Positions 1 to 10,508 of a stretch of 64,000 nucleotides of DNA are shown one piece after another (position 1 is the stretch's first letter; the number at the start of each line of letters is the position of its first letter). The notes under the pieces are model-generated. The model was not told where the DNA came from and did no database searches. It worked only from the letters and a program-made list of their open reading frames with translations. The translations under genes and the position numbers were made by a program. This stretch comes from JBBEAM01 sp942491105 (GTDB lineage: Bacteria > Pseudomonadota > Alphaproteobacteria > Kiloniellales > DSM-21159), in NCBI GenBank assembly GCA_942491105.1, contig CALNZX010000012.1, forward strand, positions 1 through 64,000, read 5' to 3'.

Positions 1-1619
1 CACATGGTGGTCGCCATGCATCCGCTCCCGCCGCGGAGGCCGGGCTTGCCATGTTGCGCCAAGGCGGCTCGGCCATCGATGCCGGCATCGCCACGCAAAT
101 GGTGCTCAACCTCGTCGAGCCGCAATCCTCCGGCATCGGCGGCGGCGCCTTCATGCTGTATTGGGAGGCGGGCAGCCGAGACCCTGACCAGCTATGACGG
201 CCGCAGAGACCGCCCCCGCCGGCGCCACGCCGGAGCACTTCCTCGATGCGAACGGCAAGCCCTCCCCACGCGGCAAGAGGACGTGAAAAGCGGACTTCTC
301 TATTGGCGTGCCGGGCGTGCTGGCCGCGCTCAAGCTCGTGCATGACGAATACGGCAAGCTGCCTTGGGCAGCGGTATTCCAGCCCGCCATCAAGCTCGCC
401 CGCGACGGCTTCCCGGTCTCGACCGCGCCTCGCCAAGATGCTGAGCAAAGATCGATCCCGACACGTTTACGCCCAGTCGGCCCGCGCATATTTCTTCGAT
501 GCAAGACGGCTCGTCCCTGGCTGTTGGCTACAAGCTCGAACCCCGCGCTCGCCGAGACCTTCGAAATCATCGCCAAGGACGGCCCAGACGCTTTCTACGA
601 AGGCGCGATCGCCACCGACATCGCCCACGCCGTCCAGACCGATCCGCACCACCCGGCACCCTGTCCATCGACGACCTCGCGAAATATCGCGCGCAACCCG
701 TCCGCCGGTCTGCGTTTTCCCTATCGCACCCGCAGCGTCTGCGGCATGGGCCGTCGTCCGGCGCGGTCGCCGTCGGCCAGGTGCTCGCCCTCCTCGGCCT
801 TTCGATCTCGGCACAACGCCCTTCAACCAAGCGCCGCCCACCTCATTGCCGAGGCGGAGCGTCTCGCCTATGCCGACCGGCGCGCGCTACATGGCCGACC
901 CCGATGCCTTCGTGCCGGTGCCGTGAGAGACTGCTGGATGAGGTTTACCTCGCTATCGCGCGGCAACCTGATCGAAACCGAACCAGGCCATGCCAAGGTC
1001 GCTGAACCCGGCCCCGCCGTGCGGCCGGCGCCTTCGGGCTGCGATGGTACGGTTGAGAGTTCCGGCACGACGCATATCTCCATCGTCGACAGGGACGGAA
1101 ACGCGGTCTCCATGACCACGACCATCGAGTCGGCTTTCGGATCGGGCCTCATGGCGGGCGGCTTCCTGCTCAACAACGAACTGACAGATTTCCTTCACCC
1201 ACGCCACTGGACGTGCAAGGCCGCGCCATCGCCAACCGCGTCGAGGGAGGCAAGCGCCCGCGCAGCTCCATGTCGCCCAACCATCGTGTTCGACGACGGA
1301 CGAGCTGCGCATGGTGCTCGGTTCACCCGGCGGCTCACGCATCATGCTTATGTGATGAAGGCGCTGATCGCCCATCTCGACTGGGGGCTCGACGTGCAGA
1401 CCGCAACCGCCCTGCCCAACTTCGGCAGCCGTAACGAGGCTGCTCGAGATAGAGCTGGAAGGCCTGGGGTGGTCACCGCGTCCGGCTGAGGCCATGAGGA
1501 CGCGGGGTCACCGCGCGTGGTCGACCCATGACGACGGACTGCACATCATCGCCGATGCGCAATGGCCACTTGAAGGCGGCGCCGATCCGCGGCGCGAGGG
1601 CGTGGCACTGGGCGACTAG
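1..1619 (+). pseudogene. ggt: Gamma-glutamyltransferase, 5'-truncated by window edge and frameshifted
   Basis: Pieces of a gamma-glutamyltranspeptidase can be read by hopping between the three plus frames. These include an N-terminal stretch with GGSAIDAGIATQMVLNLVEP and SSGIGGGAFMLYW, a middle part with KLARDGFPVS, and the catalytic region SSGTTHISIVDRDGNAVSMT near 1060-1110, where the first Thr of the TTH motif is the usual autocleavage nucleophile. The enzyme normally cleaves glutathione and gamma-glutamyl peptides in the periplasm. The true start lies left of the window and the last frame ends in GVALGD at the stop 1617-1619. At least six indels are needed to join the parts, so the gene is either dead or badly sequenced. 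The same pattern in the next four genes favours sequencing error. Confidence 0.8.
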
Positions 1620-1681
1620 GTCATTGAAGTGTAGACTGCCGCTGTTGATCGTTTGAGCTTTTCCCCTGGAGTTCCCCGCAG

Positions 1682-2673
1682 TTGGCTTCCAAGAAAATCA
1701 CGGTTCAGGGTGCGGGCATTTGCGGCCTGTGGCATGCCCTGACGCTGGCAACGGCGGGCCATGCCGTGACGCTGATCGAACGCACCGCGCAGCCGTTTGC
1801 AGAGGCCTGCAGCCAGTATGCCGGCGCGATGCTGTCGCCTTTCTGCGAGGAAGAGGGAACCGAACCGCTCAACCGCGATCTCGGCTTGCGGTCGCTCGAT
1901 CTTTGGGAAGGCCGTTTTTCCGCAAGCCTAGATCAACGGCAGCCTCGTTGTGGCCCAGTCGCGCGACCGGCGCGAGCTTGACCGGTTCGCGCGCGTGACC
2001 GAAGGCCAGGAGCGGGTCGACGGCAGTGAAGCTTGCCGCGCTGGAGCCGGACCTCGCCGGGCGGTTCGACCGGGCTCTGCATTGCCCGCGAAGCGCATGC
2101 CTCGCCCGCGCGACGCCCTGCCCTTCCTGCTCAAGCCGGCTGAGAGCGATGGCGGGACGGTCATGCAGCTCGGCGGGCACGCCGCCGGATGGCCGGACAT
2201 CTCGTCGACTGCCGTGGACTGGCAGCACGTGATGCGCTGCCAGATGCTGCGCGGCGTACGCGGCGAGCGTGCGTGTCATGCGCGCGCCCGACGTCACGCT
2301 TTCGCGGCCCGTGCGCCTGCTGCATCCGCGCTTTCCGCTCTACGTCGTGCCGTGGGGCGATGGCCGTTTCATCGTCGGCGCGACGCAGATCGAAAGCGAT
2401 GAACAGGGGCCTGTGGACCGTGCGTTCCGTACTGGAGCTGCTGTCGCGGCCTATGCGCTGCATCCTGCCTTTGGCGAGGCGCAGATCGTGGAGTTCGGTG
2501 CCGGCGTCCGCCCTGCATTTCCGGACAATCAGCCTCGTATTATCCGTCAAGGATACCTATATCCACGTCAACGGCCTGTACCGGAACGGTTTCCTGCTTG
2601 CGCCTGCGCTGGCACGGATGCCGGTCGGATCTATCTTGCGACCGGAGAGCCACACCGGAGGTGTTTTCCTTGA
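1682..2673 (+). pseudogene. thiO: Glycine oxidase ThiO (thiamine pathway), frameshifted
   Basis: The reading starts with a TTG codon and gives an FAD-binding Rossmann start (ITVQGAGICGLWHALTLA, then an acidic VTLIER strand end) typical of D-amino-acid-oxidase-fold glycine oxidases. Later pieces in other frames include PRDALPFLLKPAESDGGTV, the VRVMRAPDVTLSRPVRLLHP segment and a C-terminal HVNGLYRNGFLLAPALA motif. ThiO oxidises glycine to dehydroglycine for thiazole formation, and its position directly before thiS and thiG agrees with that. Several indels break the frame. The stop at 2671-2673 overlaps the thiS start, as expected for a coupled operon. Confidence 0.8.
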
Positions 2674-2872
2674 AGATCATGGTCAACGGCGAAACCACCG
2701 AGGCGCAGGCGTCAAAACTGCGGATGAGCTGCGCCGAGCTGGGCTACAACGATGCCAAGGTCGCAACGGCCCTGAACGGTAATTTCGTGGCCGGCGACGG
2801 CGCGTCGACACCCCACTCTCCGAAAATGACGCGACCGAGATCGAAATCGTGGCGCCAAGGCAGGGCGGCTGA
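2670..2872 (+). CDS. thiS: Sulfur carrier protein ThiS (one apparent frameshift)
   Basis: A small ubiquitin-like protein of about 66 residues starts at TTG 2670 (or ATG 2679) with MVNGE and ends in APRQGG followed by TGA. The C-terminal Gly-Gly is the residue pair that is adenylated and thiocarboxylated to carry sulfur to ThiG. A single indel near 2805-2825 shifts the frame after FVAGDG; restoring it gives a continuous ThiS ending at the diglycine. The start overlaps the thiO stop by four bases and thiG follows after 7 bases. Confidence 0.8.
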
Positions 2873-2879
2873 GGAAGGG

Positions 2880-3667
2880 ATGCTGAACTTTACGGCACTG
2901 AGATCACTTCGCGTTTGCTGCTCGGCACGGCGCAATACCCCTCGCCCGAGGTCCTGCCGAGTGCCGTCGAGGCGGGCGCCGGTATCGTTACCGTCTCGTG
3001 CGGCGTGAGGCGGCGCGTGACCGCAGGCGCAAGGCATTCTGGGACATGATCCAAGAACTCGGTGTGCAGGTGCTGCCCAACACGGCCGGCTGCCACACCG
3101 TCGAAGGAGGCCGTGACCACGGCGCAGATGGCGCGCGAGCTGTTCGGCACGACTGGGTCAAGCTCGAGGTGATCGGCCAACGACGATACCCTGCAGCCCG
3201 ACGTGTTCGGCCTGGTCGAGGCGGCGCGCATTCTGACCGCTGACGGCTTCAAGGTGTTCCCCTACACCACCGAGGACCTGGGCGCTGCCGAACTGCCTGC
3301 TCGCCGCGGGCTGCGAGGTGCTGATGCCCTGGGGCGCGCCCATCGGCACCGGCGCGGGGCCTCGCCAACACCTACGGCCTGCAAGACCATGCGCGCCTAT
3401 TTCCCCGGTGTGCCGCTGGTGGTCGATGCCGGCATCGGCGCGCCGAGCCATGCTGCCGTGGCCATGGAGATGGGCTACGACGCGGTGCTGCTCAACACGG
3501 CAGTCGCCAAGGCGGGCGACCCGGTGGCGATGGCCGGAGCTTTGCCCGAGCCATCGAGGCCGGACGGCTCGCCTACGAGGCCGGCCTCGATGGAGCCGCG
3601 CGACATGGCGGCCCCGTCGACGCCCGTGACCGGCACGCCGTTCTTCGAGCTCGATCGAGCCTCTTGA
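2880..3667 (+). pseudogene. thiG: Thiazole synthase ThiG, frameshifted
   Basis: Pieces in different frames add up to a nearly full-length ThiG of about 260 residues: a start reading MLNFYGTEITSRLLLGTAQYPSPEV after correction, ELGVQVLPNTAGCHTV, DWVKLEVIGNDDTLQPD, LVEAARILTADGFKVFPYTTEDL, the GCEVLMPWGAPIGTG phosphate-binding segment and VPLVVDAGIGAPSHAAVAMEMGYDAVLLNTAVAKAGDPVAMA split into shorter reads. ThiG condenses 1-deoxyxylulose 5-phosphate, ThiS thiocarboxylate and dehydroglycine to the thiazole. About five or six indels interrupt it. The order ThiS-ThiG-ThiE is the classical alphaproteobacterial thi operon. Confidence 0.85.
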
Positions 3668-4255
3668 TCGCTTTTACCCGATCTTCGACAGCGCCGACTG
3701 GCTGCACCGCACCCTGCCGCTGGGCGTGAAACTTGTGCAGCTTCGCATCACGGACATGGACGAGGCCGAACTCTGCAACGCCGTCACCCACGCGCAGGCG
3801 CTCTGCCGGGCGCGGGGCGCGACGCTTGTCGTCAACGACCATTGGCGCATCGCGATCGACGCTGGCTGCGACTGGGTTCATCTTGGGCAGGAAGACCTCG
3901 ATTCCGCGGATCTGCCTGCCATTCGCCGGGCTGGCCTCAAGCTGGGCATCAGCACCCATGACCACGGCGAACTCGACCGCGCCCTGTCAATGTCGCCTGA
4001 TTACGTGGCGCTCGGCCCGGTTTATCCGACGATCCTCAAAAAGATGCCCTGGGCGCCGTGGCGGGTCTGGCGTTGCCCGTGGGGTGGCGAAAAAGGCCCC
4101 ATGCGCCCTCGTCGCCATCGGCGGCATCACCTTCGAATCCGGCGCCATGGATTGACCGAAGTGGCGCGCCGACAGCGCCGCCGTCATCATGGACATCTGG
4201 TCAATACCCACACCCTGAAACCCGGACCGAAAACTGGGTCGCTGGTCTACGCCGC
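3663..4255 (+). pseudogene. thiE: Thiamine-phosphate synthase ThiE, frameshifted; ends approximate
   Basis: One frame reads LDRFYPIFDSADWLHRTLPL, then VKLVQLRITDMDEAELCNAV, GATLVVNDHWRIAIDAGCDW, VHLGQEDLDSADLPAIRRAG and SPDYVALGPVYPTILKKM, which are the TIM-barrel signature stretches of thiamine phosphate pyrophosphorylase (the VNDHW and HLGQEDL segments are diagnostic). After about 4045 the frame changes and CALVAIGGITFES appears near 4105-4135. ThiE joins HMP-pyrophosphate with thiazole phosphate. Exact start and stop cannot be fixed because of indels at both ends; the start lies within the last codons of thiG. Confidence 0.8.
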
Positions 4256-4329
4256 CAGCCCGGGCGACAGCTATCAACAGGTTCTGCGGCACGCCCGACA
4301 GCAGCCGCAGGGAAGGCCGACCTGACCGC

Positions 4330-5366
4330 CCCTGAAACGTTCGACCGGCGAACTGGGACCAGGATTCATCGCGGGAACAGAGATATGCCATCGGCCTGAT
4401 CCGCCTGCAAGCCAGCAGGAGTTGTACTACGCCCTGCGGCATTGACCTAACTGGAGATCGCCTACACCTCCCTTGCGACTCAGGCTCGACCGCCACACCG
4501 GCGTGCACAGCGCGGTGCTCGGGGGTGCTAAGGGGGATTGCGTTTCTCCGCCCCTGGCCCGGGCCATAGGCATGTTCGAGCCGGTGCTCGCCACCCTGAT
4601 GGCGCGCAACGTGAGGGGCATCGTGCAGGGGGTTTGCTGCCGCCCGCGACGCGCCCAAGCCCTGCTCGATGCCGTCGACAAGCTGGAGGAAAACACCAAG
4701 GCCGATCTTGCAGACGCCCCGATGCAATCCGTGCGCGGCTGGCTGGGCTAATGGGCGCCGACACGCAGCCGAGCAGAACCTGGCGGTGATCACTCACCGG
4801 AAGCCAAAGTACATGCTTCTGAAAGCTTCGTCCGGCTTGGCTGGATTGGCCGTCTATCCGGACGATTTCACCCTGCTCGCCATTTGTTTCGAGGCGCTGC
4901 TACGCAGCGACGCGGAAGCACTCAAGGCGGTGTTCGACTCCGACGATAAGGAGGAGATGCATGAGCAGCGGGGGCGCGTCCAGCATCATTGGCGGCAGAT
5001 GCAACTGCTCACGCCATGCTGGTCCTCGAGTCTCGTCGCGCCGGCGCTGCGCGTGCGCCCTGTCGCAATTGCTCGGCGAAGACGGCGATTGCCATGCTGA
5101 TGCATCTCGTCTCGACGCTGACCATGACCTTCGTAGCCTGGAGGATACCGCAGCTCAGGCGCTGCCGCAACGCCATGGGCAGCCCAAGAGGCCAAGGTCA
5201 AGGGCAAGAGGTTTTCGTCGAGAAGCTCGGCCCGTTCGCCGACCGCATTCAAGCCTATTGGACCACGGCGCGGCCTGGTGCGGACGGCAAGTCGAGCACC
5301 CGCCACGGCAGAGTAATGCTGTGGCGATCGGCAATGCGCGCACGGGACGCGCGGCATTGCCGCTAG
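4330..5366 (+). other. Unrecognised coding remnants, frame-broken
   Basis: Protein-like segments appear in changing plus frames, but no family could be recognised. Examples are ARAIGMFEPVLATLMARNVR and LLDAVDKLEENTKADLADAP, ending in QSVRGWLG at the stop near 4749-4751. A second set after 4810 has GLAGLAVYPDDFTLLAICFE, then MLMHLVSTLTMTFVAWRIPQ and FVEKLGPFADRIQAYWTTARP near 5205-5275. They look like one or two genes following thiE, disrupted by the same indel problem as the thi genes. No promoter or RNA was recognised. The stretch converges with the leftward pqqB gene. Confidence 0.4.
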
Positions 5367-5370
5367 GGCT

Positions 5371-6316
5371 TTAAAGCGTCACTTCCATTCCGTCGTATGA
5401 CACTTCCAGCCGCGCCCTTACCGTGGCCCGCTCAGGTGAGTCGTCGCGCAGCACCGGGTTGGAATTACGAGCGGATGAAGGATTTTACGCACGATATTAA
5501 GCGGCGCCATCTGCTCAAGCGTCCCTTGCGAGCCCGACATGTTCATGTGGCCGATGCGGTCTCAGGTCTTTTGCAACAGTCCTTGAACGATCATCTCGTC
5601 GTTGGTGTAGAGCGTGCCGTCGAAAAACAGGAGCGGCGCGCCATTGAGGCGTTCGCGCAACGGCTCGTCGAGTCCCGAGCAGCCCGGAATGAAGAAAAAG
5701 TGCTTTCCGCTCGCGTCCTCGGTGACTTTGAGGCCGACAGTATCGCCCTCTTCCGTTCCTGGAAGCTGCCGCCCGAGCCTTCTCTTCGTCCTCGAGATAA
5801 AGGGGGATCTTGCCGGAATCCCAGTGAATTCCTCGATGGAAAAGCCCACCGGCCCTGAAGCCCCTACCACCGCGAATGCCTGGCCCAGTGCCATGGTCTC
5901 GCGCTTGACGAGATCTGGGTTCAGCACCTCGGCGATGCTGTTGCTCGTGGCAAGCACGTCGAGCACGCGCGCGCTGCCATAGGTGACCGTGAGGAGGCTG
6001 GGCTTTCACGCGAACACAGAAGTCCGCCACCGCATCCACGTCGCCAGTTGGTCAGCACCCACCCGCCTTGATCGGGCTGTTGCGGGGCGGACCTTCGCGG
6101 TCCGGATGCAGCTCCGGCGTCGCGTTGATCTGCTGCCTCAGGTCGGGTGAGGCGTTCAGCAGAACCCACTGGCGGCCGTCGGCGCTGACCGCGACGAGGC
6201 CTGGGTGCGTGGCTTGACCGTCGGCAGGCTATGCCGCGCATCGACCGAGTTCTGGCCTTGCCGTTCCACTGGGGCAGACCGCCGCCTGCGCCTGCGCCGA
6301 TGACTTTGATCAACAT
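5371..6316 (-). CDS. pqqB: PQQ biosynthesis protein PqqB, frameshifted
   Basis: The start at 6316 reads MLIKVIGAGAGGGLPQWN, the typical PqqB opening of the metallo-beta-lactamase fold. Downstream are ATSNSIAEVLNPDLVKRETM, a GFSIEEFTGIP segment, KHFFFIPGCSGLDEPLRERL and LLFFDGTLYTNDEMIVQGLL, all diagnostic for PqqB, followed in other frames by HMNMSG-like and NPVLRDDSPERATVRARLEV, ending in DGMEVTL and TAA at 5371-5373. PqqB hydroxylates a tyrosine-derived intermediate in PQQ synthesis. The expected length is near 300 residues, and 946 bp fits. At least three indels interrupt the frame, so it is functional only if these are errors. No pqqA-like peptide or other pqq gene is visible here. The gene is last in the leftward xox operon. 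Confidence 0.85.
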
Positions 6317-6390
6317 GCTAGGGGTCATGGCGTCTGCGCCCCGCCCCGTCAAGGCAAAATGTCCGGCCTCGATCAGCGGCACGACCTGCG

Positions 6391-7364
6391 CTACGGCATG
6401 ACGGCGACGCCCCAGGGCAAGCGTCCGACCGGCACCGACTTCTCGGCCTTCAAGCTTTCGACGTCGATGATGGTCATGTCGTTGGTCAGGCCGTTCGCCA
6501 CATAAAGCTTACGCCCGTCCGGCGAAAGCTTCGAGATGCCACGGACGCTGTCCGACGAGGATGTAATCCTTGACCTCGTAGGTGGCCGTCTCGATCACCG
6601 CCACGCGGTTCGACGGTCCAAGCGCCACGAAAACGAGCTTGCCATCCTTGGAGAAGTCGACCCCGAGTGGCTGAATGAGTTCCGGCGGTACGCCCGGAAC
6701 GGCGGAGCCGATCTTCTCCAGCACCTCGTGGCTCCCGGCGTCAATCACGGCGACCGTGCCGCCCACCTCCGCGGAAACCCAGACCGTCTTGCCGTCCGGG
6801 GAGAACGTGGCTTCCCGCGGCCTCGTGTCGACAAGAACATTCGCCAGCAATTCCAGCGTGTTGTTGTCGATGAAATGGGCCATGCTCGTCGTCTCGGACG
6901 TGGCCACCGTGACTCCGGAATCGGGGCTAACGCTCATGCCTTCCGGCTCGAGCCCCACGGAAACCTCGCCGACCGTTTCACCGCTTTTGCGGTCGACCAC
7001 GGTCACTAAGGCATCGTCTTCGTTGGCGATATAGAGCCGCTCGCCTTTCGGATCGACCGCCAATAGCTCCGGGTCGGGCCGGAGGGAATGCGCCGCGAGA
7101 CCTCAGCGTCTCGGTGTCGATGACCGCGATAACCTCATCATCGCCAAGAGCGACGAAAGCCTCTTTGTGATCCGGCGACATGATGATGCCGCGAGGCCGG
7201 CGACCGACCTCTATGGTCTTCTTGATTTCAAGGGTGTCTCCATCGACCACGGTGACCGTGTTGTCGCGCTCATTGCCGACAAAAATCGTAACGGCGAGGC
7301 CCGGCGCGGCGGGAACGGTAAGCAGGCTCGCAAGCAGAACGACGGCTACAAATCTCGGGTTCAT
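6391..7364 (-). CDS. YVTN beta-propeller protein of the PQQ/alcohol-oxidation ABC system (LutB-like), frameshifted
   Basis: The start at 7364 gives a signal peptide (MNPRFVAVVLLASLLTVPAA). It is followed by repeated propeller blades with FVGNERDNTVTVVDGDTLEI, RPRGIIMSPDHKEAFVALGD, LYIANEDDALVTVVDRKSGE and PREATFSPDGKTVWVSAEVG, ending in a GVAVMP read. This is the family annotated as PQQ-dependent catabolism-associated beta-propeller (TIGR03866 type, about 320 residues), which sits beside PQQ alcohol dehydrogenases. I believe it corresponds to LutB of the Methylorubrum lanthanide-uptake cluster. Indels near 7065-7090 and 6505-6530 break the frame. It is periplasmic by prediction and lies between the binding protein and pqqB. 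Confidence 0.75.
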
Positions 7365-7380
7365 GAGGAGGGCCTGTGTC

Positions 7381-8631
7381 TCAACGGGTTTGACTGGGAA
7401 GGGAGCACTGCTCTCGGGCGCGTCGAACCTGAGCGTGTCGGTCAAATAGTGCGGATGAAGGAAACCGTCTTGCGGCGACATGGAAACGAGCGCCTGCGGA
7501 CCGATGATGAGGACAGGTTGCCGGAGCTGTCGATTCCACGGGCGGAAGGTCAGCTGCTGCCCCTTGAAACCGGCAACCTTGAAGTCCTTTGAATTGATGT
7601 ATTCGCGTAGAACGGAAACGTCCGTCTCCTGCGTGCGCGTCGCCGCCTCGCCGAATACACGCGCCGCAAGCCAGGCCGCATAGTCCCGCTCGGTCATGAT
7701 CCGGCCCGCCGCCTCTTCGAACGCATTTTGGAGCTGCGTCCCCGCATATTGCTCGTAGGCGCGGTGCCACGCGACCGCGACCAGACCTTGCGTCCCCACG
7801 ACCGGGTCAGGGTCATAGGTACGGAACAAGAGATAGGTCCCAAACGCATCGCCAACATCCGCCGTCCAGACCACGTCATGAGACGCGGCCCCTTGCGTGA
7901 GCTCGGGCATCTTGGTCTGGATCTGCTGATGTCCGAATCCGTCCGGCGATTGCCTGCGTCGAACTCAAACGCCTCTCCTCGACGATCTTTCCACCGAAGC
8001 GCTTCGCCGCCCGCTTCACGGCTTGCGCGTAAGCCTTGTCCTTTGCCGTCTTGCCTGTCACGAGGAACCAACGGTTCCACCGTTTCCAGATAAGATATTG
8101 CGCCAGAGCGTCGGCGCGCATGGCGTAGCTTGGCAGGATGTGAAAGACATTTTGGCGGCAGTCTTGCTCACGCAAATCGTCTTGGTCGCTGCGGACATTG
8201 AGGATGACCGAGTTCGCAGCTTCCGGAAGGTCGGCGATCGCGAGCAGGTCGCTGGGCTCAAGATCGGCGATGATCAAGGCATCGCCGATCTTGAGGATTT
8301 CCTGCGCCTTGGCGACCGGGTCGCCGTCTTCCGGAACGATTTCCGGTTGAAGCACAAATTCCTGACCAAGAAATTTGCCCGTCGAATTGTTGTCGTGCAC
8401 ACCCAGCTTTGCGCCGGCCAGTCCTTCGTCGGTGAGGATCTTCTCAAGCAGCGAGAGCGGCGGCGGTTCCTTATAGGCTTTGCCGAGATAATGGATGGTG
8501 ATGGTCTTAGGCTCGCCACCGGGCGCTAGGTTCTGAGCAGCAACCGGAACCTGCCCAACGGCCACAAAGCAAAGCGCGGCCGCACCGAGCGCCAACAGGA
8601 CGCGGCGGCTCAAAGCATTCAACGCCATCAT
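7381..8631 (-). CDS. PQQ-system ABC transporter substrate-binding protein (LutA-like), frameshifted
   Basis: The start at 8631 overlaps the xoxJ stop in an ATGA. The protein opens with MMALNALSRRVLLALGAAAL and a Sec cleavage region near AAQ, then ITIHYLGKAYKEPPPLSLLE, ALIIADLEPSDLLAIADLPE, MRADALAQYLIWKRWNRWFL and DVVWTADVGDAFGTYLLFRT. This is the branched-chain-amino-acid-like binding protein class linked to PQQ dehydrogenases (TIGR03863 type). The C-terminus becomes ESQCSLPSQTR with TGA at 7381-7383 if one base is restored near 7415; without that the frame reads into the beta-propeller gene. Two further indels lie at about 7945-7985. Its ABC partners are probably the permease and ATPase at 36029-37626. 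Confidence 0.75.
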
Positions 8632-10463
8632 TGGCCGACCCCGGGTTGCCCCGGAGCCCTCGTGGCGCCTAACGTTTCGAGTAATTCGAGCTGCTGCAGC
8701 GCCGCCTTGTTGTTGTTGGCGGCGGCGATTTGAAGGGCGGTTTTCCCGTCGGGCGACTTGACACCAAAGTTCGCGCCGGCCTGAGCGATCACGCCGATCA
8801 GCGGTGGATTGTCGTGAGCAGCCGCAACCATGAGCGGCGTGATCCCATTGGCGCTCTTAGCGTTCACATCCGCACCCTTCTCAATCAGAAGCTCCGCGAT
8901 CTCGACGGAGCTTGGCCCTTGGTTGAGCCGCGCCGACCGTTGTTCGACCTCGCGCTGACTGGCGACCAGCATGAGCGGCGTCAATTGCTCGGTACCCGCC
9001 GGGCCGTTCGCCGAAGCGCCCACTTCGAGCAGCGCCTTGGCGGCATAGAACTTTCCTTCGGCAAGCGCGATTGAAAGCGGCGTAAAGCCGGGCGGACCGA
9101 CTTCGAGATCGGCGCCGGCTTCCGCGAGTACTTCGATCGAGGGCACGTGATTGCGAAAGGCCGCATGAGCCAGCGGGGTCCAGCCGTCGCTGTCCCGGCT
9201 GTTCACATCGGCACCGCGTTCTATGAGGAAGGTCATCATGTTTGAGTCGCGCTGCCGCGCGGCCCCGTGGAGCGGCGTCAGCCCTTGCAGATTGCGCTTG
9301 TTGATGTCGGCGCCCCGCTCCAGAAGGAGATCCACGCGTCCCTGATCGGAAGCAAGGACGGCGTTCGAAAGCTCCTGGGTCAGGTCGGCGCCATCCGCAA
9401 GCCAAGTGTCCAACCGCTCCTCGGTCACGATCTGATCGGCGCTCGCCTGCTTTTTGTCGAGTTGGGTCTGGTCGTCCGGGAGCGGCTCCAGGAAGATTTC
9501 ATGAGCCGCCTGCTGACCGCGCTCGAAGAAGGACCCGTGAGATGGGATGTCACCAGGCACGATGCATTTGCTGCACTGGACGAGCGGCACGCCGTAATCG
9601 TCCAGGATCTGCTTGATTTCGTCCTTTGACGCCTCGAGCGCATCTTCCAGCCTGTACTTGAGCACCGCGTTGGTCTTCGGCATGCCGATGGCGAGGCTGA
9701 ACTCGAGAGGAATCTGATCGTCCATCAGATTCACCGGCTGCAGCGTCAGCGGCGCGTCCCGCACGGTCTTGACATAGCCCGCAAACGGCCCCCACACGGC
9801 GGCGACATCGAGATCGCCGTCCACCACCTCTTGGACCTGCCGCCACGGCTGCTTCTCCGGCGAGAGGTCCGCATCGTGGCTAATGACATGAATGCTGACA
9901 TTGTCTCGGACGCCATGCTTGGCCAATGCCAGCCGGATTCCGGAGTGTTGAAACGCCCCTAAGCGTAATGTCTTGAGCCGCGGATCGTCCAAGTCCTCGA
10001 AGTGAAGACCGCTGTCGTCGCGATAGGCCAGCACATAGGTGCTGCGGTAGATGGGAATGGTCGTCAGCAGGCTTTCGTAGTCCGCCGGCATGTCGAGGAG
10101 AATGTCACACTCGTTGTTCGCGAATGTCTCTCGGGTCAGACCACGCTCAAGATACGGACGCCAGAAATAACTCACGCTTGTGCCCATCGCCCGCCCCAGA
10201 ACCTCGATGATTTTATTCTGGTAGCCTTCGCGCTTGTCGTTGGAGAGCGGCATGTTGCCCGGGTCGGCACAAACGCGCAGGTTGTGCAGCTTCGTCGTGC
10301 GGGCAAGCTTCTTCGCGATGGTTTTCTCGGCGTGGGTCAGTTCGTCGAAGTTTTTCGTGCTGTCGAAAGACAGCTTGTCGGCCGCTCCGGCACAAGAAGC
10401 CCAAACCGTGATTCCCAGGCAGGCGGCGATCAGCGGCAGAAGACCAGCGGGACGGAAGGTCAC
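8628..10463 (-). CDS. xoxJ: XoxJ/MxaJ-like periplasmic protein fused to ankyrin repeats
   Basis: The gene starts with GTG 10463, preceded by TAGGAG. The 611-residue product has a signal peptide (about 1-28, AAs around CAGAADK) and a solute-binding-like domain at about 60-310 with the RVCADPGNMPLSN motif seen in MxaJ/XoxJ and a CSKC pair at 297-300. After a linker come about six ankyrin repeats at 365-600 (for example LLLERGADINKRNLQGLTPL, FLIERGADVNSRDSDGWTPL, LLIEKGADVNAKSANGITPL). XoxJ proteins accompany XoxF and are thought to help its maturation or cytochrome coupling. A C-terminal ankyrin module roughly doubles the usual 270-300 residue length and suggests a protein-binding role. The frame is intact. 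It follows xoxF by 135 bp, with hairpins between them. Confidence 0.85.
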   Translation of the reverse strand: MTFRPAGLLPLIAACLGITVWASCAGAADKLSFDSTKNFDELTHAEKTIAKKLARTTKLHNLRVCADPGNMPLSNDKREGYQNKIIEVLGRAMGTSVSYFWRPYLERGLTRETFANNECDILLDMPADYESLLTTIPIYRSTYVLAYRDDSGLHFEDLDDPRLKTLRLGAFQHSGIRLALAKHGVRDNVSIHVISHDADLSPEKQPWRQVQEVVDGDLDVAAVWGPFAGYVKTVRDAPLTLQPVNLMDDQIPLEFSLAIGMPKTNAVLKYRLEDALEASKDEIKQILDDYGVPLVQCSKCIVPGDIPSHGSFFERGQQAAHEIFLEPLPDDQTQLDKKQASADQIVTEERLDTWLADGADLTQELSNAVLASDQGRVDLLLERGADINKRNLQGLTPLHGAARQRDSNMMTFLIERGADVNSRDSDGWTPLAHAAFRNHVPSIEVLAEAGADLEVGPPGFTPLSIALAEGKFYAAKALLEVGASANGPAGTEQLTPLMLVASQREVEQRSARLNQGPSSVEIAELLIEKGADVNAKSANGITPLMVAAAHDNPPLIGVIAQAGANFGVKSPDGKTALQIAAANNNKAALQQLELLETLGATRAPGQPGVGQ

Positions 10464-10508
10464 GTTACCAAAACTCCTACATCTAATTGGGGCGCCCTCT
10501 AAGGCGCA

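Noticed and set aside
1600..2670. TPP riboswitch upstream of the thi genes
   Set aside because: No CTGAGA-type core or paired thi-box was found in the short gap 1620-1681 or inside the thiO region; the thi genes may be led by a promoter left of the window.
6317..6390. pqqA between the beta-propeller and pqqB
   Set aside because: No short frame with the required E-x-x-x-Y pair is present on the minus strand in this gap.
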